A stretch of 64,000 bases of DNA from CAZCBN01 sp964496975 (lineage in GTDB: Bacteria > Planctomycetota > Phycisphaerae > Phycisphaerales > UBA1924): positions 81,682-145,681 of the forward strand of contig CAZCBN010000001.1 in NCBI GenBank assembly GCA_964496975.1, written 5' to 3'. Below are positions 31,153 to 40,645 of this stretch, one piece after another (positions within the stretch are counted from its first letter, which is position 1; the number at the start of each line of letters is the position of its first letter). The notes beneath the pieces were generated by a model that saw nothing but the letters and a program-made list of their open reading frames with translations, was not told where the DNA came from and did no database searches. Both the position numbers and the translations under genes were made by a program.

Positions 31153-32409
31153 TCATTGCGGGGCAAATTCTCGCGTTGGTCCCCTGTCTGGTGCCGACGC
31201 CCGAACGGCGGCCACAATCAGTCCGCAGGCCCACCACTGCAACAAGCCGACGCGCGCGCCGAGCGCCACGGCATCAACGATGCCGAACACATGGACGCCG
31301 ACCAGCGCCAGGGCCGCACCGGTCACGATCCCGCCACCGTCGCTGGCCGGGAGCGACCGCAGCCGAACCGCCCCCACGAGCACCCACAGCAGCAACGCCA
31401 GGTAGGCCCCGGCACCGATGATCCCGATGTCGAGCACTGTCTGCAAGAGGATGTTGTGGGCGTGGGGCGCCAGCGCCCACGCAGATGCGGGCGGGGGCTG
31501 ATAGACGTGTCTGAACTCGTTCAGACCGATGCCCAGCCAGGGGTCTGTCCGTACCGCAGCAATGGCCTGGCTGACGATGCGCCCGCGCTCCCCCACACTC
31601 ACCAACGCGGTGCGAGCCACCGACGGCAGGTCAACGCGCCCCGACAACTGAAGCGCCAAGACTCCCGCGAGGCTGACCGCCCCGAGCAGCCCGGCGGCCG
31701 TGGCCCGGCGTCGCCATCCGGCGCCTGGTCTCAGCACCCACAGTCCGAGCAACAGCCCTGCGCTCAACCACACCGACCGTGACTGGCTGGCCACGATGCT
31801 ATAGAGGGCCAACACCGCGCCAGCCGCAGCCAACGCGAGCAGCGCAGGCCGGCGACGCCACGCGCTGATTGCCAGGCCAAGCGTGACCGGCAACGCCAGT
31901 AACGCGACCGCGCCTATCGCGTTACGGTTGATCCACCCGGTCGAGTCCAAGCCGGGCAAGAGCAGCGGTCGCCGCGGAAGCGCGCGCGTCACCACGTCGG
32001 GCTCAAACAGCTTCGCGTCCGGCGGGCTGGCGCCAACGGCGCCGAGGACCAGGGCCAGGCACGCGACCGCCACATACAGCGCTGCCGCGGCCTGGAATCG
32101 GCGAGGCGCCTGTGCCCAGGCTCCGACCAGGCTCATCGTCATCAGGCCCGCACAGATCCCCGTGAAGTGGGACAACGTCGCAGGCGACGGCGTGGCTCGC
32201 CACGCAGCCTGCAGCACCAGGAGGCCGAGCACCACCAGGAGCCCCTGCATCGGCCCGCGAGGGGCCAGGGCGACGGCGACCGCCAGGGCCGTCACACCGC
32301 CGGTCCACGCCCAGAGCGCGCGCCACGACCGAGGCACCAGCTCAGGAAACAGCAACAGCCCCATCACGATCGCGACCGCGACCAACACGATCCGGAACGA
32401 CCAGCTCAT
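31153..32409 (-). CDS. O-antigen ligase/polymerase-like membrane protein
   Basis: 418 residues, almost entirely hydrophobic with about ten membrane spans. The conserved O-antigen ligase loop is WLGIGLNEFRHVYQPPP followed by LAPHAHNILLQTVLDIGIIG, which has the His region of WaaL/Wzy_C proteins. SIVASQSRSVWLSAG is a further family motif. Such proteins join polysaccharide chains to a lipid or protein acceptor, or polymerise repeat units. It is the last gene of a five-gene leftward operon, starting 4 bp before the end of the glycosyltransferase gene upstream (ATGA), and its stop is next to the decayed sugar transferase. Confidence 0.88.
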   Translation of the reverse strand: MSWSFRIVLVAVAIVMGLLLFPELVPRSWRALWAWTGGVTALAVAVALAPRGPMQGLLVVLGLLVLQAAWRATPSPATLSHFTGICAGLMTMSLVGAWAQAPRRFQAAAALYVAVACLALVLGAVGASPPDAKLFEPDVVTRALPRRPLLLPGLDSTGWINRNAIGAVALLALPVTLGLAISAWRRRPALLALAAAGAVLALYSIVASQSRSVWLSAGLLLGLWVLRPGAGWRRRATAAGLLGAVSLAGVLALQLSGRVDLPSVARTALVSVGERGRIVSQAIAAVRTDPWLGIGLNEFRHVYQPPPASAWALAPHAHNILLQTVLDIGIIGAGAYLALLLWVLVGAVRLRSLPASDGGGIVTGAALALVGVHVFGIVDAVALGARVGLLQWWACGLIVAAVRASAPDRGPTREFAPQ

Positions 32410-33626
32410 GCGAGGAGGCTCCGACCGGCGGCCGACGCGAGGAACGCAGCGGAATCCAGGCCTGCTGGGCGGCCCCGGCTCGGATCACGCAAGAAGGTGT
32501 AGACCTGCCACACTTCGCGAGCTGTCCGCTGGACGTCGAACATCACCCGCGCCAGCGCCCGTCCGCGCGCGGCGAGGGCACGCGCCGACGGCAGGTCGTC
32601 GAGGACCTCGTTGATCGCGTCAGCCACCTGCGCGGGGGCGTGGCTGTCGACCGTGCGACCCGTCACACCATCGATGACCAGCTCGCCCAAGGCGCCGACA
32701 CGTCCGGCGATGGTCGGCACCCCTGCCAGCAGGGGCTCGAGCACCCCCCCCATGTTCTCACTGAGCGGCACGTGCACGGCGCAGTCGAAGTCGGCCCACG
32801 CCGCCACGACGTCTTCGTGCGGCAGGTACCCCGGCATGAGGATGCGGCCGTGCCCAACGCGAGCGGCCATCCGCCTGAGCTTTCGTTCGTAGGCGTCGGC
32901 GCCATTCCAAGGCCCGCCGGCCAGCACTCCAACGACGTCCTGACGTCGGGCGAGGACCATCGCCAGGGCTTCAATCACCCCTTCGTGGTTCTTGATGCCG
33001 CGGGTCTGACCAAGCAGCCTCTTCGGCGCATACAAGTAGTTGATGTTGCCAACGATTCGCAGCCCGTCGCCCACCCCAAGCCGTCGGCGCAGCACGCCGG
33101 GGCCCTCCGCGCCTGCTACCGGCAGGTCCATGCCGGGATAACTCAGGAACACCCGACCGATTGGTGCCCCGGCCTGCACGAGACGATCCCACACGCAGCG
33201 GCTGGCGGCGATCCACGCATCACCCGGGCCGGCTGACGCGAGTTCAAGCCGACGATAGAAGGCGTATTCGAGATGCAACGGCCCCAGCACCTGGAAGACA
33301 CGCGGCACCGGGTGGGCCCGTCCAAGCGCATGACGCAACACCAGGGTGGTGCCCAGCGCATACGAGTGGATGATGTCGGGGCGCACTCGCTCGACGAGAC
33401 GGCGTGCCGCGTCCAGGGCGGCGGGCACCTGCCACGGTGCGGCGGTCGGCAGGTCGAGTGACGCCTCGTGCAACGTCGCGCCGGAGGCCCGCCACCGTCC
33501 AAGCGCCTGACCAGATTCCGGCGGAAGCGCGACGTGCACATCAGCGCCCAGGTGGACGAGCGCCCGCGCCTGGGCGGCCGCCCACAAGCCCCCTTCGGTG
33601 GTCTTGACCACCAGCAGGACCCTCAT
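32406..33626 (-). CDS. glycosyltransferase family 4-like protein
   Basis: 406 residues from the ATG at 33626. GT-B fold: MRVLLVVKTTEGGLWAAAQA at the N-terminus, RPDIIHSYALGTTLVLRHAL in the acceptor domain, and in the donor domain RGIKNHEGVIEALAMVLARR, GYLPHEDVVAAWADFDCAVH and SENMGGVLEPLLAGVPTIAG with the EX7E-like signature (E..GGV.EPLLAG.P). It transfers a sugar from a nucleotide donor to a lipid-linked oligosaccharide. It overlaps the polymerase-like gene upstream (ATGA) and the ligase-like gene downstream, so the operon order is strongly supported. Confidence 0.92.
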   Translation of the reverse strand: MRVLLVVKTTEGGLWAAAQARALVHLGADVHVALPPESGQALGRWRASGATLHEASLDLPTAAPWQVPAALDAARRLVERVRPDIIHSYALGTTLVLRHALGRAHPVPRVFQVLGPLHLEYAFYRRLELASAGPGDAWIAASRCVWDRLVQAGAPIGRVFLSYPGMDLPVAGAEGPGVLRRRLGVGDGLRIVGNINYLYAPKRLLGQTRGIKNHEGVIEALAMVLARRQDVVGVLAGGPWNGADAYERKLRRMAARVGHGRILMPGYLPHEDVVAAWADFDCAVHVPLSENMGGVLEPLLAGVPTIAGRVGALGELVIDGVTGRTVDSHAPAQVADAINEVLDDLPSARALAARGRALARVMFDVQRTAREVWQVYTFLRDPSRGRPAGLDSAAFLASAAGRSLLA

Positions 33627-35071
33627 GCGCCAGTTCCTGCACGTGCCGGCTGAAGGCGAGTGCTGATGAGGGTGACCGCAAGCCACGGCACCGCACCCGC
33701 CTTCACGAAGAGAAAGACCAGATTGTCCGAGTCCAACGGAAGCGCCAACAGGCAGATCGTCACCAGATGCGGCACCAGCAGCCGCCGGGCATCGCCTGTC
33801 TCCGTCCATCGCAGTTGGCAACGCCGCACTGTCCCCACAAGGATGCCGAACGCGCCGTACATCACCGGCACAAACAGCGGGCCGAAATTCAAGATCGCCT
33901 CTCCACTGAGACCATACACGCGGCTCGTCCGGCGACCGCGCGCGAAGGCCCCGACGTGGTCCTCGAGGTCGGTGGTCCAGCGAATCTTCCCCGGAGGCCG
34001 CGACGGCCAAATCCGCGCTGGCACGAGCAGCGCCAACGACCCGAGATAGGTCTGGCCCCACGCCGGTGTCCAGTGACGTCGCTCATCCATGACCCGCCAC
34101 AGGGCCAACGCCTGAACGTCACTGCGGGACAAGTCACTCAAGAGCAGGACCGACCAGTCGCGCTGTACACCAATGGCCGCCGTCGTCTCGCCGGCGATCA
34201 GGCGGGTGGTCCGCAACCCGGCGTCCTTGTACCAGCCCCAGACAAACGCCAGAATCAACACCAGCGGAATGCCGGCCAGGAGCAGCCGCTTCGTAAAGGG
34301 CCGGATCGTGGTGTGTGCAATGCCGGCGGCCCAAAAGAGCCCCCAGATGATCGTCGCCCGGCTGCCCCGCAATCCGCCAAACAGCACGAACACCGGAATC
34401 ATTGCGGTCAGCAACACGCCAACCACTGCCAGCCGGCGCGTCCACGCCCACCGGCTCGCCGCCAGTCCAATCCCGAACATGAGCAGGATCGGGAAGCTCT
34501 CCGAAATCATCAGGATCCAGCCGGTGCCTTTGAAGGCGTCGTACAGAAGGGTGTTGCGCTCGAATGCCTCGACGTACCCGCGGACACCGCCGAAGCGAGC
34601 GAAGACCCACACCTGGGTCAGCGCCGTCACCACGAGCAGGACCGGCAGGACCCATCGCGCCCGGGCGCTCTCCAGATACCATCGCGCCGCAGCGGGGCGT
34701 GCGGGACGGGCCAGCGTCCACTGCCGAACCATCCGATAGACGCCGAGCGACACGACATGCAGCATCGCCATACCGCCGATCCAGGGGCGATAGTCGGACG
34801 GCTGCTGGTCGATGAATCGCAGTGCGTGACCAGACGCCACCGTGAGCAGGGGGGCCACCTGGAAGAAGTAGATGCCCACCACCCCCACCAATCCCACCGG
34901 GTCGAACGGCTCGGTGGCGCCCGCCCACCAGTCGAGCGCATCCAACAGACACAACACTCCACACACCGTGACCGGCACAACCAGCCAATGCCAGCCCGCG
35001 CTCCCCAGCCAAAGGATCGCGGCGGAGATCACGGAGGCGATCGCTACGGCCATCGGGAGACGCTCAGGCAT
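33623..35071 (-). CDS. Wzy-like polysaccharide polymerase (membrane protein)
   Basis: 482 residues with about twelve hydrophobic segments and a long soluble loop (about 250-390, VQRDWSVLLLSDLSRSDVQA...). Features such as FGGLRGSRATIIWGLFW (a cluster of Arg in a loop) and YGLSGEAILNFGPLFVPVMY recall O-antigen polysaccharide polymerase (OAG-type Wzy) proteins. Wzy sequences are poorly conserved, so the call depends on the topology and on position between a flippase and glycosyltransferases. It overlaps the flippase-like gene by 8 bp and the downstream glycosyltransferase by 4 bp. Confidence 0.72.
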   Translation of the reverse strand: MPERLPMAVAIASVISAAILWLGSAGWHWLVVPVTVCGVLCLLDALDWWAGATEPFDPVGLVGVVGIYFFQVAPLLTVASGHALRFIDQQPSDYRPWIGGMAMLHVVSLGVYRMVRQWTLARPARPAAARWYLESARARWVLPVLLVVTALTQVWVFARFGGVRGYVEAFERNTLLYDAFKGTGWILMISESFPILLMFGIGLAASRWAWTRRLAVVGVLLTAMIPVFVLFGGLRGSRATIIWGLFWAAGIAHTTIRPFTKRLLLAGIPLVLILAFVWGWYKDAGLRTTRLIAGETTAAIGVQRDWSVLLLSDLSRSDVQALALWRVMDERRHWTPAWGQTYLGSLALLVPARIWPSRPPGKIRWTTDLEDHVGAFARGRRTSRVYGLSGEAILNFGPLFVPVMYGAFGILVGTVRRCQLRWTETGDARRLLVPHLVTICLLALPLDSDNLVFLFVKAGAVPWLAVTLISTRLQPARAGTGA

Positions 35072-36368
35072 CGGCCCTCCCGTGTCGAGTCATCAGCATG
35101 AGCGCCGCGAGGCTGCCCAGCGTCTGCACCGTCGCGGTCGCCAGCAGCGTCCACGCCGCGCCCCACAGGCCGGCGTCGGGAATCCACGCGAGACCAGCCG
35201 CAAGACCCGTCAACACGGCGGCCGACAGGACCAGGGTCTGCACCCGAAACGCACGGCCGGCCAGCAGTCCGTACCCCAGGAATGACGCCACCTGGAGCAA
35301 GGCGGCGGCCCCCATCACCGGCACAAGCAACGCGGCGTACGGCACCAACGCGTCGCCGTAGACGACCTGAAGGATCACGGCCCCCCACACCGAGGCCGCG
35401 ACGATGCCGGCGGTTCCGACCACGGCCGCCAAACCGAGGAGTCGACGGAGGACCACCGCGAAGTCCCGATGCCGCCCTTCAACCACGCTCCGTGCCATGC
35501 GATTCATCGCCGCTTCTCCGAACGAGTTCAACACGACGCCGCCCGCCAGGGCGACCGTCGTGATCGAGGCGAACACACCCAGTTCATCAAGACCTCTCGT
35601 CCGCTCGATGACATACCGCGGGATCATCACGACGAGCACACCGAGCGCCGCCGTCACCCCGAGCGGCAGCGACCGCCAGACGAGCGCACGACAGCCGCCG
35701 ACAGGCCAGATCAGCGCGAACCCTGACGCCGAGAGGCCGTTGGCGATCTGCGTCCGCCGCGCGTGTGGCAGGTCAAAGAGCAGCAACACGCCCACCCAGG
35801 CGAAGAGGAGGCCGAGCAGTCCCGCCGATAGGTCCGCAGAGCGCAGGCCCGCGACAAACCCCAGCGTGCCGCCGACGCTGCGGGCGATCAGTGACCACCC
35901 GACCACGCGCAGTTCTCCGGCCTTCTGCCACAGTCCATAACAGAGGTCGCTGGCGCCCTCGACCGCCTTCGCGGCCGAAACGAGCCCGATGGCCAGGACG
36001 GTCTGGCCGGGGTACCCGCTCCACACGCTGACCGCGCCGACCACCAGCAGGGCCGCAAGTGTGCTCAGGTGTCGGACGACCCAGTAGGTCTCAAGCGCGG
36101 TGCGGTTGTCGGCGTCCGTGGCAAGGACCCCTCTGAGCCGCATCGCGAAGAAGAGGAACACCGGGGCTGAGACCGCGAATGCCAGGGCAAACTGCCCGGC
36201 CACCGCTTCCCCGCCCCACCGCAGACAGGCAACCAGCATGAGCCACTGCGCGCCGACGTAGGCGGACTGGCCGCACACGAGCCACGCGGTTCCGCGATCG
36301 GCCGTACCTGGCAGCCTCCTCACGAAGCGAGCCGCCCAGTCGGCTGGCAGCCACGAGCAGTCGAACAC
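35064..36368 (-). CDS. Wzx-like flippase of the polysaccharide transporter family
   Basis: 434 residues from GTG 36368, with about twelve membrane spans. Regions that fit MATE/PST-type flippases: WLVCGQSAYVGAQWLMLVAC at the start, VGGTLGFVAGLRSADLSAG, and ITTVALAGGVVLNSFGEAAM near the centre. Wzx proteins flip undecaprenyl-linked repeat units to the periplasmic face, where Wzy polymerises them. The gene sits second in the leftward operon, 13 bp after the glycosyltransferase gene, and overlaps the polymerase-like gene. Alternative: another MOP-superfamily exporter. Confidence 0.82.
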   Translation of the reverse strand: MFDCSWLPADWAARFVRRLPGTADRGTAWLVCGQSAYVGAQWLMLVACLRWGGEAVAGQFALAFAVSAPVFLFFAMRLRGVLATDADNRTALETYWVVRHLSTLAALLVVGAVSVWSGYPGQTVLAIGLVSAAKAVEGASDLCYGLWQKAGELRVVGWSLIARSVGGTLGFVAGLRSADLSAGLLGLLFAWVGVLLLFDLPHARRTQIANGLSASGFALIWPVGGCRALVWRSLPLGVTAALGVLVVMIPRYVIERTRGLDELGVFASITTVALAGGVVLNSFGEAAMNRMARSVVEGRHRDFAVVLRRLLGLAAVVGTAGIVAASVWGAVILQVVYGDALVPYAALLVPVMGAAALLQVASFLGYGLLAGRAFRVQTLVLSAAVLTGLAAGLAWIPDAGLWGAAWTLLATATVQTLGSLAALMLMTRHGRADA

Positions 36369-36381
36369 CCCGGCAGCAGGT

Positions 36382-37620
36382 TCATGGCGAGGTCGCCGGC
36401 GCCGGCGACTGGCTCAGCGCGTCACGCACGGATTCGTACCAGCCACGGCGCCGCGTCCACAACGCGCCTTCGGCATAGGTCCGCGCGATCTCCAGATTCC
36501 TTCGCGACATCTCGTCCAATCGAGCGGGATCGGCCAATGCGGTCCGCAGCGCGACGGCAAGCCGACCGGCGTCACGCGGGGGCACGGTGTCTTCTGGCCG
36601 CAGCAACTCCGCGATGCCCTCCACGTCGCTGCCGATACAAGGCAGCCCGCGTGCCATGGCCTCGACGAGCGCCCGCGACAGGCCTTCGGTGAAGGATGGC
36701 AGCACAAAGATCGAGGCCCGGTCGAGTTGCTCGCGCACGGCCGTCCCGGCTGGGATCGCCCCAAGAAACGTCACACACTCGCCGACACCGAGCTCCCGAG
36801 CCATCCGCTCGAGCTTCGATCGCAGCCGTCCCTCGCCAACAATGGTCACCCGCAGCGGCAGGCCGGCCCGATGACAGGCCGCGCAGGCGTTGATGAGCAC
36901 CGCCGTTCCCTTCATCGGCTGTTCAAGCGACCCGATGGTGATGACGGTGGGCGCCGGTGGTGAGGGATGCCGACGGGCCGAAGCGGCAAACGCACCTTCA
37001 GGCAAGACGACGTCGGAGCCCACCGTGACAATCGCTCCGGCCGACGGCGGGTACAACCGCTTGAGTCCGTGTGAAACATAGTGCACGGCCACGGCTCCAC
37101 GCACAATCGATCGCAGCCCCCTGATGAAGACCTGGCGGAACACGCCGTGGAGCGGATGACTCGTGGCCCCCGTCGCGAGGGACTGCGCGGGATCTCCGAC
37201 GACCATCGCCGCCCACCGTTGCCCCCGGGAGGCCAGCACCCCGGCCATGACCGCCGCGAGTTGGCCAGGCGCGCGCAGCAAAATCGTCTCACCCGGAAGG
37301 ACGGCGGCGGCCAACGCGCGCCGGACGGCCCGACGACGCCGGACGTACGCCACCGGCCCAATGTAGTGGGGAACCGCACTGACGGTCACGAACGGGTCAT
37401 CGACCCGGGCCCACGCAGGATCAGCGGCGGGAACATCCTTGACGCGCGCCACAAGGCGCACGCGACTGAACACTTCGAGGTACCGATCCCAGTGCGATGT
37501 TTCATAGACGGTGTCGGTCCACACCGAGCCATCCGGCGTCCGCAGAAACCGGAATTCCATCACCATGACCAACGTGCCCGCCACATTCCGGACAGGGCGA
37601 TTCTCGGACGACACGGGCAC
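36382..37620 (-). CDS. glycosyltransferase family 4-like protein
   Basis: About 412 residues if GTG 37620 is the start; other GTGs at 37626 and 37614, or ATG 37566, are possible. Donor-domain landmarks: TVITIGSLEQPMKGTAVLIN, LRVTIVGEGRLRSKLERMAR, CVTFLGAIPAG and FVLPSFTEGLSRALVEAMAR followed by GLPCIGSDVEGI, the EX7E motif of GT4. It is the first gene of the operon ending in the ligase-like protein. A TACGAT/GATAGT -10-like sequence lies just upstream of the GTG cluster. Divergent from the GT2/methyltransferase gene at 37719. Confidence 0.88.
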   Translation of the reverse strand: MPVSSENRPVRNVAGTLVMVMEFRFLRTPDGSVWTDTVYETSHWDRYLEVFSRVRLVARVKDVPAADPAWARVDDPFVTVSAVPHYIGPVAYVRRRRAVRRALAAAVLPGETILLRAPGQLAAVMAGVLASRGQRWAAMVVGDPAQSLATGATSHPLHGVFRQVFIRGLRSIVRGAVAVHYVSHGLKRLYPPSAGAIVTVGSDVVLPEGAFAASARRHPSPPAPTVITIGSLEQPMKGTAVLINACAACHRAGLPLRVTIVGEGRLRSKLERMARELGVGECVTFLGAIPAGTAVREQLDRASIFVLPSFTEGLSRALVEAMARGLPCIGSDVEGIAELLRPEDTVPPRDAGRLAVALRTALADPARLDEMSRRNLEIARTYAEGALWTRRRGWYESVRDALSQSPAPATSP

Positions 37621-37718
37621 GCGCACTATCGTATCGCGCCCCGGCGGTGTCAGAGCATCGGACCGGCGCCTGGAACGTGCCGCGGCATCGGCCTGCAACG
37701 GGTGCAGTAAGATTCCGG

Positions 37719-39524
37719 ATGAATCCAGTGTCCGCACGTCCGCCCTCATTGTCTCTCGTCGTCGTGGCCTACAACATCCCGCGGGAGGCGCCGCGGACGT
37801 TGCACTCGCTCTCGGCGGCCTATCAACGGGAGATTGCCAGCGATGCGTACGAGGTCCTCGTGGTCGACAACGGCTCGACGCCCCCGCTGGATCCGGACCT
37901 GATCTGTCGGCTCGAGGGCAACTTCCGTCTGATTCGCATCGACGATGCACACCCGTCGCCGGTGGCGGCGGTCAACCGGGGGCTGGCGGCCGCCCGCGGT
38001 GACGTGATCGGCGTGATGATCGACGGGGCCCGCATTGCCACGCCGGGCTTGTTGCACTTCGCCTCTCGCGCGGCGACCCTGGACTCCGAAGCCGTCGTCG
38101 CCGCTCCTGGCTGGTATCTGGGCCCAACCTACCAGCGACGGGCAGTGAAGCGCGGTTATTCGCAGGATCGTGAAGATGCCCTGCTCGACTCGATCGGCTG
38201 GCCCAACGACGGATACCGACTGTTCGAGATCGGCGTGCTGGATGAATCGTCGGGATACGGCTGGGGAGGGTCGATCGTCGAATCCAATGCGATCTTCATG
38301 CGACGCCATCGTTGGACCGCGATCGGCGGCATGGAAGAGGCGTTTCGTGCACCCGGCGGAGGCCTGGCCAATCTGGACCTTTTCAAGCGCGCCGTGGAGG
38401 CGCCACAGGCACGGCTGATTCTGCTCATCGGTGAGGGGACGTTCCACCAGCTGCACGGCGGCGTGGCCACCAACGAACCCTTGAAGTCGCATCGCCGGCA
38501 CATCGCGCAGTGGTCGCTCGAATACGAACGGATTCGCGGCACGCCGTACGCCGTGCCGCAACTGCCGCAGCCGCCCATCTGCTTCGGGCCGTTGTCCCCT
38601 GCGGCGGCGCGCCGGTACGCGCGAACGGCGGTGATTCCCACCTGGGGAGCCCTCGTGCGACGCGCCTGGTCCGCGGTGCCGACGGCCTGGCGGGTCGGCG
38701 CGCTTCTGCGAGTCGCGCGCGCGTCGGCACGTGCGGGCCGGCGGGCACACGCCATGCAGGCGCTCCAGCGAGCGTTGGCGCTCGATCCGACATCCGCGAA
38801 AGCCGCGCTGCATCTGGCGAGGTTACGGATGCCTGGCGACTCCTACGTGGTCTGGCTGTCACGTTTCTACCGCGCGCTGGCACCAGCCACCGCCATCGAG
38901 ATCGGCGTCTTCCAAGGCCAGACGCTCGCCCTGTTCCAGCCGCCGACGGTCGCGATCGGCGTCGACCCCAGGCCGGACCTCCGTGTCACGCTCGGAGCCA
39001 CGACACGGATCGCGCGCATGACGAGCGACGAGTTCTTCCAGGGCACGGCCGCCCACGACGCCCTTGGAAGACAACCCTTGTCCGTCGGATTCATTGATGG
39101 GCTGCACACCTTCGAGCAGGCCCTGCGCGATTTCCGGCACCTCGAGGCGCTCAGTGGGCCCCGATCACTCATCCTCATCCACGACACGATTCCGCTCAGC
39201 GAACTGACTCAGCGAGCCGAGTCGGCGACGCCGTTTCACACCGGCGACGTCTGGAAGCTGGTGTTGTGCCTCAAGCACTACCGGCCGGATCTCGACGTCT
39301 TCACAATTCCCGCGCCGCCCACGGGCCTGACCGTCGTCGCGGGACTCGACCCCTCATCACGGATTCTGACCGATCGGTACGACGAGGCCGTCGACCGGTT
39401 CGGCACGGCGTCATACGCGGACCTGGTCACGCGCCAGGACACGGCGTTGAATGTCATCGAGCACGACTGGGACGTCGTGCGGTCCCGGCTGGCCGCGCGC
39501 GGCATTCAGCTGCCGCCGTTGTAG
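37719..39524 (+). CDS. glycosyltransferase family 2 / class I SAM methyltransferase fusion
   Basis: 601 residues from the ATG at 37719. Residues about 10-250 are a GT2 domain: SLSLVVVAYNIPREAPRTLH, EVLVVDNGSTPPLDP, NRGLAAARGDVIGVMIDGAR. The linker carries one TPR-like helix pair (HAMQALQRALALDPTSAKAA). Residues about 395-560 are a Methyltransf_24-like domain: ATAIEIGVFQGQTLALFQPP, VAIGVDPRPDL, PLSVGFIDGLHTFEQALRDF and SLILIHDTIPLSE. The enzyme may attach and methylate, or cap, a sugar. TAAGAT stands five bases before the start, and no Shine-Dalgarno sequence is visible. Confidence 0.85.
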   Translation: MNPVSARPPSLSLVVVAYNIPREAPRTLHSLSAAYQREIASDAYEVLVVDNGSTPPLDPDLICRLEGNFRLIRIDDAHPSPVAAVNRGLAAARGDVIGVMIDGARIATPGLLHFASRAATLDSEAVVAAPGWYLGPTYQRRAVKRGYSQDREDALLDSIGWPNDGYRLFEIGVLDESSGYGWGGSIVESNAIFMRRHRWTAIGGMEEAFRAPGGGLANLDLFKRAVEAPQARLILLIGEGTFHQLHGGVATNEPLKSHRRHIAQWSLEYERIRGTPYAVPQLPQPPICFGPLSPAAARRYARTAVIPTWGALVRRAWSAVPTAWRVGALLRVARASARAGRRAHAMQALQRALALDPTSAKAALHLARLRMPGDSYVVWLSRFYRALAPATAIEIGVFQGQTLALFQPPTVAIGVDPRPDLRVTLGATTRIARMTSDEFFQGTAAHDALGRQPLSVGFIDGLHTFEQALRDFRHLEALSGPRSLILIHDTIPLSELTQRAESATPFHTGDVWKLVLCLKHYRPDLDVFTIPAPPTGLTVVAGLDPSSRILTDRYDEAVDRFGTASYADLVTRQDTALNVIEHDWDVVRSRLAARGIQLPPL

Positions 39525-39527
39525 AAT
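39522..39527 (+). promoter_or_regulatory. TAGAAT -10-like box overlapping the previous stop codon
   Basis: TAGAAT begins with the TAG stop of the preceding gene and is followed by eight bases and the GTG at 39536. No Shine-Dalgarno sequence. Another candidate leaderless start. Confidence 0.4.
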
Positions 39528-39535
39528 TTGCGCAG

Positions 39536-40645
39536 GTGCCACCCTCCGTTCTCCCGAGCGTCTCGACCGGCCGGCCCGATCTGAGCGTCTGCATCGTCAA
39601 CGACAACAACATCGACTTGCTGCGGTGCTGCCTGCGCGCCGTGTTCGAGCAGACTTCCGGCATGCATCGGGAGGTCATCGTCGTCGACAACGCCTCCGAA
39701 GACAACAGCGCGGACCTGATCGAGCGAGAATTCCCGGCCGTGCACCTGCTTCGCGGCTCGGTGCGCCAGGGGTATACGCCCAACATGAATCGGGCCATCC
39801 GCGCCTCGCGTGGCCGGTTCATCGCCCTGCTCAATGACGACGCCGAACCGGTCGGCGAGGCCCTCGTCCGCCTCTCGGCGTTCCTCGAGCAACACCCGGC
39901 GTATGGCGCCGTCGGGCCGCGACTCGTGAACGTGGATGGCACGTTCCAGAGCGGACCGCGAGGTGAAGCGACGCCGCTGGCGCTGCTGTGCCATCTGAGC
40001 GGACTGGACCGCCTGGTCCCTCGCAGCGCCCGGTTTGGAACGTTCTCCCAGCCCCACCGGGATCCGAACCAGTCGGGCGACATGGCGACCGCTTCAGGCG
40101 CGTGCCTGGTGCTTCGACGCGAAGTGTTCGAGACCGTGGGCTTGCTTGAGGACCACCTGCCCCTTGGTCCCGACGACGTCGAACTCAGCGATCGGATGCG
40201 GCAGGCGGGCTGGAAGCTGCACTACCTGGCCGGGGCCATCGTCGTCCATCACGGGTCGACGAGCCGGGACCGCAGGCCGATGCTGAGCATGCTCGCCCTC
40301 TTCTCCGGCTGGCACTGGTTCTTCACCCGACGCTTCGGCCGCCGGTGGGCGCTGGTCCTCCAATGCTGCTTGGCCGCGGGAACCGCAGGCCGGACGTGCG
40401 CGTGGGCCGGGGTGTGGATCTGCTCTTCTGGCGAAGCCCGGGCCCGGGCCGCGACTCGCGTCCGTGAAGCGTGGATCAGTGTCAAGGCCAACCTCTGCGT
40501 GATCAGCGGGCTGGGCCTGCGTATGGATGGACTGTATGGAACGCCCGCAGGCAGATCGCACCGTGACCAACTGGCGCCGTTGCCGGACCAGGCCGCGGGC
40601 GGGTCTAGCCGGGGCAGCCTGACGCCGCCGGTCGCCGATACGTGA
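39536..40645 (+). CDS. glycosyltransferase family 2 (rhamnosyltransferase-like)
   Basis: 369 residues from GTG 39536. GT2 motifs: DLSVCIVNDNNIDLLRCCLR, EVIVVDNASEDNSADLIE, RQGYTPNMNRAIRASRGRFI, ALLNDDAEPVGEAL (DXD-like) and ASGACLVLRREVFETVGLLE, with DDVELSDRMRQAGWKLHYLA. These are typical of WbbL-type rhamnosyl/galactofuranosyl transferases in O-antigen loci. A single hydrophobic stretch near 275-290 may associate it with the membrane. The last 41 bp overlap, tail to tail, the acyltransferase gene on the other strand. Confidence 0.9.
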   Translation: MPPSVLPSVSTGRPDLSVCIVNDNNIDLLRCCLRAVFEQTSGMHREVIVVDNASEDNSADLIEREFPAVHLLRGSVRQGYTPNMNRAIRASRGRFIALLNDDAEPVGEALVRLSAFLEQHPAYGAVGPRLVNVDGTFQSGPRGEATPLALLCHLSGLDRLVPRSARFGTFSQPHRDPNQSGDMATASGACLVLRREVFETVGLLEDHLPLGPDDVELSDRMRQAGWKLHYLAGAIVVHHGSTSRDRRPMLSMLALFSGWHWFFTRRFGRRWALVLQCCLAAGTAGRTCAWAGVWICSSGEARARAATRVREAWISVKANLCVISGLGLRMDGLYGTPAGRSHRDQLAPLPDQAAGGSSRGSLTPPVADT

